NCBI RefSeq assembly: GCF_003015185.1
Contig: NZ_CP027860.1
Location: forward strand, 1,922,001 to 1,986,000
Source of the DNA: Ahniella affigens
Lineage (GTDB): Bacteria > Pseudomonadota > Gammaproteobacteria > Xanthomonadales > Ahniellaceae
DNA length: 64,000 nt
Direction: 5' to 3'
Made by a program: the position numbers and the translations under genes. A model generated the notes under the pieces. It saw only the letters and a program-made list of their open reading frames with translations. It was not told where the DNA came from and did no database searches. Below, one piece after another: positions 9,803-17,161 of this stretch. The stretch's first letter is position 1, and the number at the start of each line of letters is the position of its first letter.

Positions 9803-9825
9803 TCCGTGCAGCGCGACGCGCCTGG

Positions 9826-10242
9826 TCAGGCGATTTCGTTCAACGCCTTCTGGAACCGGTTCGCATGCGAACGCTCAGCCTTGGCCAACGTCTCGAACCA
9901 GTCGGCGATTTCGTCAAAGCCTTCATCGCGCGCAGTCTTGGCCATGCCCGGATACATGTCGCTGTATTCGTGCGTTTCGCCGTGAATCGCGCTTTCAAGA
10001 TTCTGCTTGGTTTCGCCAAATGGCAGGCCGGTCGCTGGGTCCCCGCAGGTTTCGAGGTATTCGAGATGGCCATGGGCGTGGCCGGTTTCACCCTCGGCCG
10101 TGGAGCGAAATACGGTGGCGACGTCGTTGTAGCCTTCGACATCGGCTTTCTGGGCGAAATACAGATAGCGACGGTTGGCCTGTGATTCGCCAGCGAACGC
10201 CGCTTTCAGATTTTCCTCGGTCTTGGAACCTTTCAAGCTCAT
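9826..10242 (-). CDS. Rubrerythrin (diiron domain only)
   Basis: A ferritin-like diiron peroxidase of 138 residues that reduces hydrogen peroxide. Helix motifs with iron-ligand Glu/His are visible: [56 protein letters not shown] and [11 protein letters not shown]. The C-terminal rubredoxin domain of classical rubrerythrins is absent; the protein ends after the last helix. It therefore needs an external electron donor, for which the adjacent Fe-S oxidoreductase is an obvious candidate. The ATG at 10242 is preferred over upstream in-frame starts because GGGAG lies 7 bases before it and homologues begin [12 protein letters not shown]-like. Confidence 0.92.
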   Translation of the reverse strand: MSLKGSKTEENLKAAFAGESQANRRYLYFAQKADVEGYNDVATVFRSTAEGETGHAHGHLEYLETCGDPATGLPFGETKQNLESAIHGETHEYSDMYPGMAKTARDEGFDEIADWFETLAKAERSHANRFQKALNEIA

Positions 10243-10736
10243 AAGCATGCTCCCATTGATAAAGTGAACCGCAGTGCCACGGCGGGACACGCTGTGACAG
10301 CCCTTTGCTCCAGATCGACCACCGCGGTGAGCCGCTCAGGCAAGCCCTTGCCGACGGCGACGCCGGCATGAATTGGCTGAGCTGGGGTAGCGCAGGGCGG
10401 TCCGGCTGGTCATTGGAATCTAGACTGCGACCGGGGCAATGAACAATGGAAAGTTCGATCGGAGTCGATAGAGCTTGTCTATCGCTTGTGGGGGTTGCCC
10501 AGGCGCTCACAATTTCGCACGTAGCAAAATCAATGCGTTGGCTTTATATGAGATTGCTTCCCATTTATGTTCTCAATCGGGCGCCGTCGCTGAGGGCCAA
10601 GTTGTGCCGCGTTCCTGAGGCGCCATGGCATTCGGCGCGATCGCACGATCTGTCGAAAGCGGACTCTTGGCACCTGGAACTGCGGCGCAACGAACAAACG
10701 ACTTCGCGGACTGAGTCGATTCGTTGGAATCGCCGC
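10243..10736. other. Intergenic region upstream of rubrerythrin, downstream of accA
   Basis: About 490 bases without a convincing gene; the frames crossing it lack homology-like features. It should contain the rubrerythrin promoter (minus strand). A palindromic ATAG-N7-CTAT motif is at 10468-10482, and a short hairpin CGATTC-GTTG-GAATCG at 10717-10732, just past the accA stop, may help terminate accA although it lacks a U-tract. Confidence 0.5.
10467..10483. promoter_or_regulatory. OxyR-like half operator (ATAG-N7-CTAT)
   Basis: The palindrome GATAGAGCTTGTCTATC has the ATAG and CTAT tetranucleotides at the 7-base spacing used in OxyR binding units. Only one of the two units of a full OxyR site is visible, and the inner bases do not fit well. 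It lies about 225 bases upstream of the rubrerythrin start. Tentative. Confidence 0.3.
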
Positions 10737-11696
10737 TCAAGCCGCTTCGTAGGCGCCCATCAGGCGCAGCTTCTCGTAGCGCTGGGTCAGCAGCACGTCG
10801 CGATCGAGTTTCTGCAACACGGCGAGCTCACCCAAGAGCACGCGCTTCAAGCGTTCGGCCATGTCTTTGGGATCCCGATGGGCGCCGCCGAGTGGCTCTG
10901 GAATGACCTGGTCGATCAAGCCGTGGCCTTTCAGGCGATCGGCCGTCAAGCCCAGGGCTTCGGCGGCGTCACGCGCTCGCTCTGCGCTCTTCCAAAGAAT
11001 CGAGGCACAACCTTCTGGCGAGATCACCGAATACGTGCTGAATTGCAGCATCAGCGTACGATCGGCGACACCGATCGCCAGCGCGCCGCCAGAGCCGCCT
11101 TCGCCAATCACGGTCGCAATGATCGGCACCGACAGTTGCGACATCTCGAGCAGATTGCGCGCGATCGCCTCGGACTGGCCGCGCTCTTCTGCACCAATGC
11201 CTGGATACGCGCCGGGGGTATCGATCAGCGTCAATAAAGGCAGGCGGAACCGTTCTGCCATGTGCATGAGCCTAAGAGCCTTGCGATAGCCCTCTGGCTT
11301 TGGCATGCCGAAATTGCGTTTGATCTTGGATTTGGTGTCGCGACCTTTTTGATGGCCGATGATCATGACCGCCTGCCCATCAATTCGGCCAAGGCCACCA
11401 ACGATGGCCGCGTCATCCGCAAAAGCGCGATCTCCGGCGAGTTCCTGAAACTCGTCACAGATCAAATTGATGTAGTCGAGCGTGTAGGGCCGCAGCGGGT
11501 GGCGGGCGAGCTGCGCAATCTGCCAGGCCGTCAAGCCGCTGAAGATTTCTTCGGTTTTCTGCCGAAGTTTGACGCCCATGCGCTTGATCTCATTGTCCAG
11601 ATCCAGGGACTGGCCCTGACCAGCTTGGCGAAGCTCGGCGATCTTGGCTTCGAGTTCGGCTAGCGGCAGTTCAAAATCAAGGTAGTTCGGATTCAT
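10737..11696 (-). CDS. accA: Acetyl-CoA carboxylase carboxyltransferase subunit alpha
   Basis: A 319-residue alpha subunit of the carboxyltransferase of acetyl-CoA carboxylase. With AccD it moves the carboxyl group from biotin to acetyl-CoA, the first step of fatty-acid synthesis in the cytosol. Family blocks are clear: the N-terminal [18 protein letters not shown] coil, then [12 protein letters not shown], then [32 protein letters not shown], and the [15 protein letters not shown] oxyanion region. The length equals that of the usual proteobacterial protein. The start is the ATG at 11696. It appears monocistronic. Confidence 0.97.
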   Translation of the reverse strand: MNPNYLDFELPLAELEAKIAELRQAGQGQSLDLDNEIKRMGVKLRQKTEEIFSGLTAWQIAQLARHPLRPYTLDYINLICDEFQELAGDRAFADDAAIVGGLGRIDGQAVMIIGHQKGRDTKSKIKRNFGMPKPEGYRKALRLMHMAERFRLPLLTLIDTPGAYPGIGAEERGQSEAIARNLLEMSQLSVPIIATVIGEGGSGGALAIGVADRTLMLQFSTYSVISPEGCASILWKSAERARDAAEALGLTADRLKGHGLIDQVIPEPLGGAHRDPKDMAERLKRVLLGELAVLQKLDRDVLLTQRYEKLRLMGAYEAA

Positions 11697-11735
11697 GGAT
11701 GCTCACGGAACGACAAAAACCAAGAATAACGCGAA

Positions 11736-11758
11736 AGGGCGGTCGATTCGACCGCCCT
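11736..11758 (-). terminator. Intrinsic terminator after the SPFH-NfeD operon
   Basis: A nearly perfect hairpin, AGGGCGGTCGA / TCGACCGCCCT (up to 11 bp with a minimal loop). It lies 46 bases beyond the NfeD stop. On the minus strand it is followed by TTTCGCG and a later T-rich stretch. The stem is very stable but the U-tract is short. Confidence 0.6.
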
Positions 11759-11804
11759 CTGTTTGAATGGCAGGGCTTAAAGAATGCCCAATCACATCAA
11801 AGTG

Positions 11805-12239
11805 TTACTGAGCTGGCTCGACTTTGAGTTTGTTGTCTAAGACATCCAACACGCGAACGCGAGAGCCGACCGCGCAGTCTTCGCCCAGCACGCTCCATAC
11901 CGTGTCACCAACCCGAACCTTGCCTTGGCCGTGCTCGATGGCTTCCTCCACCACGAACACGCGGCCAATCATCTGCTCGCCACGACGATTCAGCAGCGGC
12001 TGATCGCTCTCATGGTGCGTGGCGCGGAAAAACTTCCAGTAGATCGCCAGGGTGACCGCCGAAAAAATTCCAAACAGCACCACTTGGCCAATGATGCTGA
12101 GTCCGGGGATGACCAGCACCACCAGCCCGACCCCAAGGGCCGCCAGGCCAAACCAGAGCAGCGTGGCACCTGGCACCAGCGTCTCCAGTGCCAGGAGCAC
12201 GAATCCGATCGTCCACCAGAAATAAACGATCTTGCCCAT
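11805..12239 (-). CDS. NfeD-like membrane protein (short form)
   Basis: A 144-residue NfeD family protein. Its hydrophobic N-terminal half has three or four helices (about residues 5-70, WWTIGFVLLALETLVPGATLLWFGLAALGVGLVV). The C-terminal half is a soluble OB-fold domain (GRVFVVEEAIEHGQGKVRVGDTVWSVLGEDCAVGSRVRVLDV). Short NfeD proteins pair with SPFH/stomatin proteins encoded next door, and this one starts 2 bases after the SPFH gene stop. The pair probably acts in membrane organisation or protein quality control; the function is not settled in the family. Confidence 0.92.
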   Translation of the reverse strand: MGKIVYFWWTIGFVLLALETLVPGATLLWFGLAALGVGLVVLVIPGLSIIGQVVLFGIFSAVTLAIYWKFFRATHHESDQPLLNRRGEQMIGRVFVVEEAIEHGQGKVRVGDTVWSVLGEDCAVGSRVRVLDVLDNKLKVEPAQ

Positions 12240-12241
12240 GA

Positions 12242-13183
12242 TCAGGCTTCCGGCATCTTGGGCGGTGCCTTGCCAGTACGGCCTGCGAAGCTTTCCCGGG
12301 CGATTTCGGCAATGCCGGCCAAGCTGCCCAGCACACCGGTAGTTTCCAGCGGCATCAGCAGTGTCTTCTGGTTGGGCGACGTGGCCAACGCTTTGAGCGC
12401 TTGCACGTACTTGTCGGCGATGAAGTAGTTGATCGCCTGCAAATCGCCCTTCGCGATCGCCTGCGACACCATCATGGTGGCCTTGGCTTCGGCTTCGGCC
12501 AGGCGCTCGCGCGCTTCGGCATCGCGGAATGCGGCTTCGCGGCGACCTTCGGCTTCGAGCACCGCCGCCTGCTTCTCGCCTTCGGCGCGCAGAATCTCGG
12601 CTTGGCGGGCGCCCTCGGCTTCCAGAATCTGCGCACGCTTGTCGCGCTCGGCTTTCATCTGGCGTGCCATGGACTCGACCAGGTCACGCGGCGGCGTGAT
12701 GTCCTTGATCTCGATCCGGTTGACCTTGATGCCCCATGGATGCGTCGCCTCGTCAACGACGCGCAGCAGGCGGGCATTGATTTCATCGCGCTTGGACAGC
12801 GACTCGTCCAGGTCCATCGAACCCAGTACGGTACGAATGTTGGTCATGACCAGATTCATCACGGCCAGTTCCAGATTGGTCACTTCGTACGCGGCGCGGG
12901 CGGCGTTCAGAACTTGATAGAACACGACGCCGTCGACCGCGACGACGGCGTTGTCCTTCGTGATCACTTCCTGACGTGGTACGTCAAGAACTTGTTCCAT
13001 CATATTGATCTTTCGACCAACATTATTGACGTACGGCAAGATTATGCCGATGCCAGGGCCCTGCGAATGGGTGTATTTCTTGAAGCGCTCAATCGTGTAC
13101 TCGTAGCCCTGCGGTACCAGCACCACGCCTTTCCAGAGCGTCAGCAAAATGAAGAGGACCAGACCAATGACGAAAAATCCCAT
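12242..13183 (-). CDS. SPFH/Band 7 (stomatin/QmcA-like) membrane protein
   Basis: A 313-residue stomatin-family protein. An N-terminal membrane anchor (FFVIGLVLFILLTLW) is followed by the Band 7 domain (VPQGYEYTIERFKKY... to about residue 190). Then comes an Ala/Glu-rich coiled coil (AERDKRAQILEAEGARQAEILRAEGEKQAAVLEAEGRREAAF) and a conserved oligomerisation tail. It is expected to form large ring-like assemblies at the inner membrane with the adjacent NfeD protein. The ATG at 13183 is chosen because AGGAG precedes it and the anchor begins there; the open frame extends 18 codons further. Confidence 0.95.
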   Translation of the reverse strand: MGFFVIGLVLFILLTLWKGVVLVPQGYEYTIERFKKYTHSQGPGIGIILPYVNNVGRKINMMEQVLDVPRQEVITKDNAVVAVDGVVFYQVLNAARAAYEVTNLELAVMNLVMTNIRTVLGSMDLDESLSKRDEINARLLRVVDEATHPWGIKVNRIEIKDITPPRDLVESMARQMKAERDKRAQILEAEGARQAEILRAEGEKQAAVLEAEGRREAAFRDAEARERLAEAEAKATMMVSQAIAKGDLQAINYFIADKYVQALKALATSPNQKTLLMPLETTGVLGSLAGIAEIARESFAGRTGKAPPKMPEA

Positions 13184-13252
13184 GCTCGGCTCCTTGTCGT
13201 AGTGCCGACATTGTAGCGATCCGTCTTGTGAATGCACGGTCTTGCTGTGCAG

Positions 13253-13277
13253 GACGGCCGGCGGTCGGCCGGCCGTC
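13253..13277. other. GC-rich hairpin downstream of the carboxymuconolactone-decarboxylase-like gene
   Basis: GACGGCCGG and CCGGCCGTC (9 bp) around a 7-base loop. It lies 29 bases beyond the stop of the minus-strand gene and has no U-tract. It may act as a transcription end or 3' stabiliser; low certainty. Confidence 0.4.
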
Positions 13278-13305
13278 TGCGTGAATCACTGCCCGCGGGC
13301 CCGTA

Positions 13306-13851
13306 TCAGGCGGCGTGGCGCAGCGCTACCACGGGGAAATCCACTGGGACGCCGAACGCAATGTTCGTGTAGTTCGTGAACACATTGAGTGCTACATGGG
13401 CCAGGATTTCGACGATCTGCTCATCGGTGAACCCGACTTGGCGAAGCGCGCCAACATCAGCGTCCGTGACCTGACCGCGTTCCCGGGTCAGCTTCAGGGC
13501 AAAGCGCAGGGCTTCGGCGGTTTTCGGATCCGACGATTCCCCGACTTGCGCCTGCGCCAACGTATCGGCACTCAGACCAGCACCCTGGCCAATGTAGGTG
13601 TGCGCGGCCAAGCAGTAGTCGCACCGGTTTTCATTGGCGATCGCCACCGCGATCTGTTCGCCGAGACGGGCGCCGAGCTTGCCTTTCCCCAATGCGCCGA
13701 AGCTGCCCCACATGGCCTGCAGGGCGGCCGGCGAATTGGCGACTGCGCGAAACATGTTAGGGGTTGCGCCAAAGGCCTTGTGCACGCTTTGCAGCAGGGC
13801 TTGTCGATCGGGGCTGGCGGATTCGGTCTGGATCAGCGGAATGCGGTTCAT
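13306..13851 (-). CDS. Carboxymuconolactone decarboxylase / AhpD-like family protein
   Basis: A 181-residue protein of the CMD/AhpD fold, cytosolic. The core motif NENRCDYCLAAHTYIGQGAG (about residues 72-91) contains the CxxC...H arrangement of alkylhydroperoxidase-type members, so a thiol-dependent peroxidase activity is more likely than decarboxylation. AGGAG precedes the ATG at 13851. It is divergent from an AraC-family gene whose start is 122 bases away, and that regulator probably controls it. Confidence 0.88.
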   Translation of the reverse strand: MNRIPLIQTESASPDRQALLQSVHKAFGATPNMFRAVANSPAALQAMWGSFGALGKGKLGARLGEQIAVAIANENRCDYCLAAHTYIGQGAGLSADTLAQAQVGESSDPKTAEALRFALKLTRERGQVTDADVGALRQVGFTDEQIVEILAHVALNVFTNYTNIAFGVPVDFPVVALRHAA

Positions 13852-13954
13852 GGTGGACTCCTGTGGTCGTTGGGTTGGCCGGCGTGTTGCCGGAGTGAGG
13901 GCATCTTGCCGTGATCCAATGTTCTAAACGTGTCATAGTGGACGCAATAAATAC

Positions 13955-13969
13955 CAATTCGTACAATTG
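13955..13969. promoter_or_regulatory. Inverted repeat in the AraC / CMD divergent control region
   Basis: CAATT-CGTAC-AATTG, ending 4 bases before the AraC ATG. An operator so close to the start would fit autoregulation, but it may be chance. Confidence 0.3.
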
Positions 13970-13973
13970 CGAC

Positions 13974-14822
13974 ATGAGCGAACCCATCGATCGACTGTCA
14001 GCCCTGTTCGAGCGCTTCCGCGTCCGGGCCTCCTTGTTTCATTCCGGCAAGCTCTGCGATTTGGTGCGGTTTGACGCCGAGCCCGGGCGCGGATTCCTGC
14101 ACGTCCTGCGTGCCGGCGAGCTGGAGTTGTCGCATCCCGGAGAGCGCGGCCGCGTCCGCGTGAATGAGCCAAGCCTGATCTTCTATCCCCGCGCCAAAGC
14201 GCATGTCTTCCATGAGGCGCCGGCGGAAGGGCTGGATCTGGTGTGTGCAACGATCGCCTTTGCGGGCGGCGACACGCATCCCGTGGCACGGGCGTTGCCG
14301 CCCTGCGTGGTACTGCCGCTTCGGTACGTGCCGGACCTCAGTGCAACGTTGGCGCTGCTGTTTGCCGAGAGCGAACCTGGTCGTTGTGGACAGCGCTTGC
14401 TGCTGGATCGATTGTTCGAAGTGCTGCTGCTGCAATTGTTGCGGCATCTGCTGAATCATCCCGATGAGGCGGGGCTGCCGCCTGGCATGCTCGCGGGGCT
14501 CAGCGAGCCGCGACTTGCGCGCGTCCTGACGGCGTTGCATGAGGCGCCGGAGCAAGCTTGGTCCTTGGCGCGGATGGCTGCGATGGCCGGCATGTCGCGT
14601 ACCGCATTCATCAACACGTTTCGTGATCACCTGGCGCAAACGCCCGTCGACTATCTGGCCGCTTTGCGAGTGCAACTGGCGCAACAGCGTTTACTTGCGG
14701 GTGAACCGGTCAAGCGGATCGCCGATGACCTGGGCTACAGCTCGGCGTCGGCATTCACGCGCGCATTCACCAGCACGACCGGGCACGCGCCCAGGCATTG
14801 GTTGCAGCAACAGCGCGCCTGA
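13974..14822 (+). CDS. AraC-family transcriptional regulator with cupin sensor domain
   Basis: A 282-residue DNA-binding regulator. The N-terminal 170 residues are a cupin-type sensor of the AraC_binding kind (FHSGKLCDLVRFDAEPGRGFLHVLRAGELEL). The last 100 carry two helix-turn-helix motifs: WSLARMAAMAGMSRTAFINTFRDHLAQTPVDYL and VKRIADDLGYSSASAFTRAFTSTTGHAPRHW. The ATG at 13974 is preferred because the preceding 21 codons of the open frame look like operator DNA rather than protein. The ligand is unknown. It is divergent from the CMD-like gene, its probable target. Confidence 0.92.
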   Translation: MSEPIDRLSALFERFRVRASLFHSGKLCDLVRFDAEPGRGFLHVLRAGELELSHPGERGRVRVNEPSLIFYPRAKAHVFHEAPAEGLDLVCATIAFAGGDTHPVARALPPCVVLPLRYVPDLSATLALLFAESEPGRCGQRLLLDRLFEVLLLQLLRHLLNHPDEAGLPPGMLAGLSEPRLARVLTALHEAPEQAWSLARMAAMAGMSRTAFINTFRDHLAQTPVDYLAALRVQLAQQRLLAGEPVKRIADDLGYSSASAFTRAFTSTTGHAPRHWLQQQRA

Positions 14823-14940
14823 GAACGCCGAGCCGGCAATGATCCGGACGGCAAGCGCGGCAACCCGCACATCAATGGGATGCCGAAGCTGCCGTCTTCC
14901 GGAATATTGGGGCCTGGAAACCGGGTTTCGGGAGGCTTAC

Positions 14941-15795
14941 ATGCTGCGTTCGGGACCGCCAAGGTGGCAACGCCACTGGCAAACATTGGTGTTGTGGATG
15001 GGCCTGTCGCTGGTGGCGAACACGGTGGTTGCGGGTGGTCCCGCGGTGCTGCTCACTGAGAGCTTCGGCAGCACCATCGTCGAGGAAGGCGGCAACGGCG
15101 ACACGTACACACTGGCGCTCAGCAATCAGCCAACCGGCAATGTCACCGTGACGGTTCTGGTGGGCTCGAACATACAAGTAGTGTCAGCCTCCGTGCTGAC
15201 GTTCACAACGAGCAATTGGAACACGCCGCAGACCGTGTCGCTGAATGCGGTGGATGACACCTTGCCCGAAGGCACACACTTCGAGCTGGTCAACCATTCC
15301 GTGTCGGGCGGTGGCTTTGGCGGCGCCACGACGCCGATCGTGCAAGTGACGATTTTCGATAACGATCGCGCGATCACCGATCTGGCCGTCACGATGCAAC
15401 TCGTCAACAATCCGATCGGACCCGGTCAGCGCATCAGTTATCTCGTGGACGTGACGAATTTGAGTGCCGAGAACGCTCTGGTGCCGTTCTTTGCCATGGG
15501 GACGCCGAACGACACGGATGACATGAGTTGGGTCTGCGTCGCCGATCCGGGGGCGAGCTGCCCGATGAGCGGACAAGGGCCACCCCTTCATACGATCAGT
15601 CTGGCCGGCGGTACCGGTGTGTCTTATCTGGTCGATGTCACCGTGAGCCCGCTGGTGACGGAGGGTGCCCCGATTAATGCCGTTGCGTCAGTCGAAGCAA
15701 ACGACAGCACCGATCCAGAACTGAGCAACAACTCGGCTTCAAGAACCGATCTGGTCGGCCCGGACAGTTTGTTCAGGAATGGCTTCGAGCTCTGA
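14941..15795 (+). CDS. Secreted Calx-beta/DUF11-like protein with a conserved C-terminal FxxGFE tail
   Basis: A 284-residue exported protein. The signal peptide covers about residues 1-31 (LVLWMGLSLVANTVVAGG). Residues about 35-140 resemble a Calx-beta type beta-sandwich (EEGGNGDTYTLALSNQPTGNVTVTV...). Residues about 150-275 match the DUF11 repeat (ITDLAVTMQLVNN...VDVTNLS...DSTDPELSNNSAS). The extreme C-terminus is DSLFRNGFEL, a short tail I recognise as recurring at the ends of secreted proteins in this bacterial order, possibly a sorting signal (see findings). GGGAGG lies 6 bases before the ATG. The longer open frame upstream overlaps araC and is not used. Confidence 0.8.
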   Translation: MLRSGPPRWQRHWQTLVLWMGLSLVANTVVAGGPAVLLTESFGSTIVEEGGNGDTYTLALSNQPTGNVTVTVLVGSNIQVVSASVLTFTTSNWNTPQTVSLNAVDDTLPEGTHFELVNHSVSGGGFGGATTPIVQVTIFDNDRAITDLAVTMQLVNNPIGPGQRISYLVDVTNLSAENALVPFFAMGTPNDTDDMSWVCVADPGASCPMSGQGPPLHTISLAGGTGVSYLVDVTVSPLVTEGAPINAVASVEANDSTDPELSNNSASRTDLVGPDSLFRNGFEL

Positions 15796-15854
15796 TTGGG
15801 GCGCGCCGCGCCAGCGTAGCGGCACATACCGCGCTTGGCGCGCCACGATGCGGA

Positions 15855-16100
15855 TCAGGCTTCGACGTCGCGAAAATAGGGCTCGACCGGGCCGAAGTAC
15901 TTCATGGTCATCGAGTTGCCGCGGCGATCCAGAGCGCGGCCGACTGCGAGTCGGACCCAGCCTTCGCTGACGCAGTATTCCTCGACATTCGTGCGATCTT
16001 CACCCTTGAAACGCACGCCCACGCCCCGTGCCAGCGCGGCCTCATTGTAGAACGGGCTTTTCGGATTGACGGACAGTCGATTCGGCGGCGCTTCAGACAT
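15855..16100 (-). CDS. DUF3297 family protein
   Basis: A small 81-residue protein of the DUF3297 family, function unknown. The family-specific sequence is obvious: NRLSVNPKSPFYNEAALARGVGVRFKG, then EYCVSEGWVRLAVGRALDRRGNSMTMK. There are no membrane segments, so it is probably cytosolic. The start is the ATG at 16100. It is convergent with the DUF11 gene; the 59-base gap between them contains an imperfect GC-rich inverted repeat that may end transcription from both sides. Confidence 0.9.
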   Translation of the reverse strand: MSEAPPNRLSVNPKSPFYNEAALARGVGVRFKGEDRTNVEEYCVSEGWVRLAVGRALDRRGNSMTMKYFGPVEPYFRDVEA

Positions 16101-16192
16101 GGATTCAGTTCCTTCAATGAGTCTTGCGATCAGGCAGCCTCGTAGTTTAGCACTGCGCTATGTGGCCGTGCCAACCAAGGGTCAGGTGCGGC

Positions 16193-17104
16193 TCAGTACA
16201 GACCAGTTTCGCCCGCCGGTCGCGTCTTGAAGCGCTTGTGTATCCAGAGATACTCATCGGGTGCCTCACGCACCATTTGTTCGATGAGGCCATTGACCCG
16301 AGCGGTATCTGCCACCGCATCGTCGCTCGGAAAGTCGGCCAACGGTGCGCCGATTCTCAGAACGTAACCGCCCTGGCCGTCGCGGCGATGAAAGAATGGC
16401 AGCACTGCAGCACCGGTCAGCCGGGCGAGTTGGTGGGTGGCGGTGATGGTCGAGGCGGGAATGCCAAAGAATGGCGCAAACACGGCGTCTTTGCCGCGCA
16501 TGTCCTGATCGGGCGCATACCAGATGATGCCGCCTTTCTTGATGTACTTGACGGCCGCCCGCAGTTCTTCACGCGCGAACATGGCGTCGGCGTAGGTCAA
16601 TCGCCCCGCCTTGACCGCATGCTCCAGCCAGGGCTGCTTGTGGCGCCGGTACATCCCGGCCAATGGTATGTGCCGGCAGAGCATGCGTCCGCACAGTTCG
16701 AGCGTCATGAAATGCCCGGACAACAACAGAATGCCACGACCTTGGCTGCGGATGGCGTCGATATGTTCGAGGCCGGTGATCGTGTAGGGCTCATGAATCG
16801 ATGGGCCCCACCACGCGCGGACGAATTCGTAACCGCCAAGACCTACCGATTGCATGGACTGCCGGAGCAAGCGCTCGCGTTCGGCATCGCTCCGATCCGG
16901 AAAACACAGCTTGAGGTTTTTCCGGGCGACCCGCCGACGGCCGCGCATCAGATGCCAAAGCACCGCGGCCAGGCCCCGACCAAACAGACGGCCGAGCCAG
17001 GGTGGCGCATTCGCGAGCATCTTCAGGAACCAGAGCGCCAGACGCCCCGGCCAGGAGCTTTTGCCGGACAAAGGCTTTTCTTCCGCAGCGGTGGATTTCG
17101 ACAA
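16193..17104 (-). CDS. lpxL: Lipid A biosynthesis lauroyl/myristoyl acyltransferase (LpxL/HtrB family)
   Basis: A 303-residue inner-membrane acyltransferase that adds a secondary acyl chain to Kdo2-lipid A. An N-terminal membrane helix (ALWFLKMLANAPPWLGRLFGRGLAAVLWHL) is followed by RKNLKLCFPD and the catalytic H-x4-E motif GHFMTLE (about residue 122). The substrate-binding blocks ADQDMR-like PDQDMRGKDAVFAPFFGIPA and the C-terminal YLWIHKRFK are also present. The start codon appears to be TTG at 17104, because a stop lies 7 codons upstream and no ATG fits before the membrane helix. It is divergent from waaA, so both control the lipid A core region. LpxL versus LpxM cannot be settled. Confidence 0.9.
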   Translation of the reverse strand: MSKSTAAEEKPLSGKSSWPGRLALWFLKMLANAPPWLGRLFGRGLAAVLWHLMRGRRRVARKNLKLCFPDRSDAERERLLRQSMQSVGLGGYEFVRAWWGPSIHEPYTITGLEHIDAIRSQGRGILLLSGHFMTLELCGRMLCRHIPLAGMYRRHKQPWLEHAVKAGRLTYADAMFAREELRAAVKYIKKGGIIWYAPDQDMRGKDAVFAPFFGIPASTITATHQLARLTGAAVLPFFHRRDGQGGYVLRIGAPLADFPSDDAVADTARVNGLIEQMVREAPDEYLWIHKRFKTRPAGETGLY

Positions 17105-17161
17105 GACACTTTCCAGGGTGGGTTGCTATGCTGGCATTTTACGCGGAGCGCGCGACTGCCT

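Noticed and set aside
10446-11237. A 263-codon plus-strand frame over the rubrerythrin promoter region and accA
   Set aside because: More than half of it is antisense to accA and the remainder has no motif or ribosome-binding site.
16160-17161. Upstream extension of the waaA frame by more than 330 codons
   Set aside because: The extension is antisense to lpxL and has no family similarity; waaA homology begins at the LLYT anchor.
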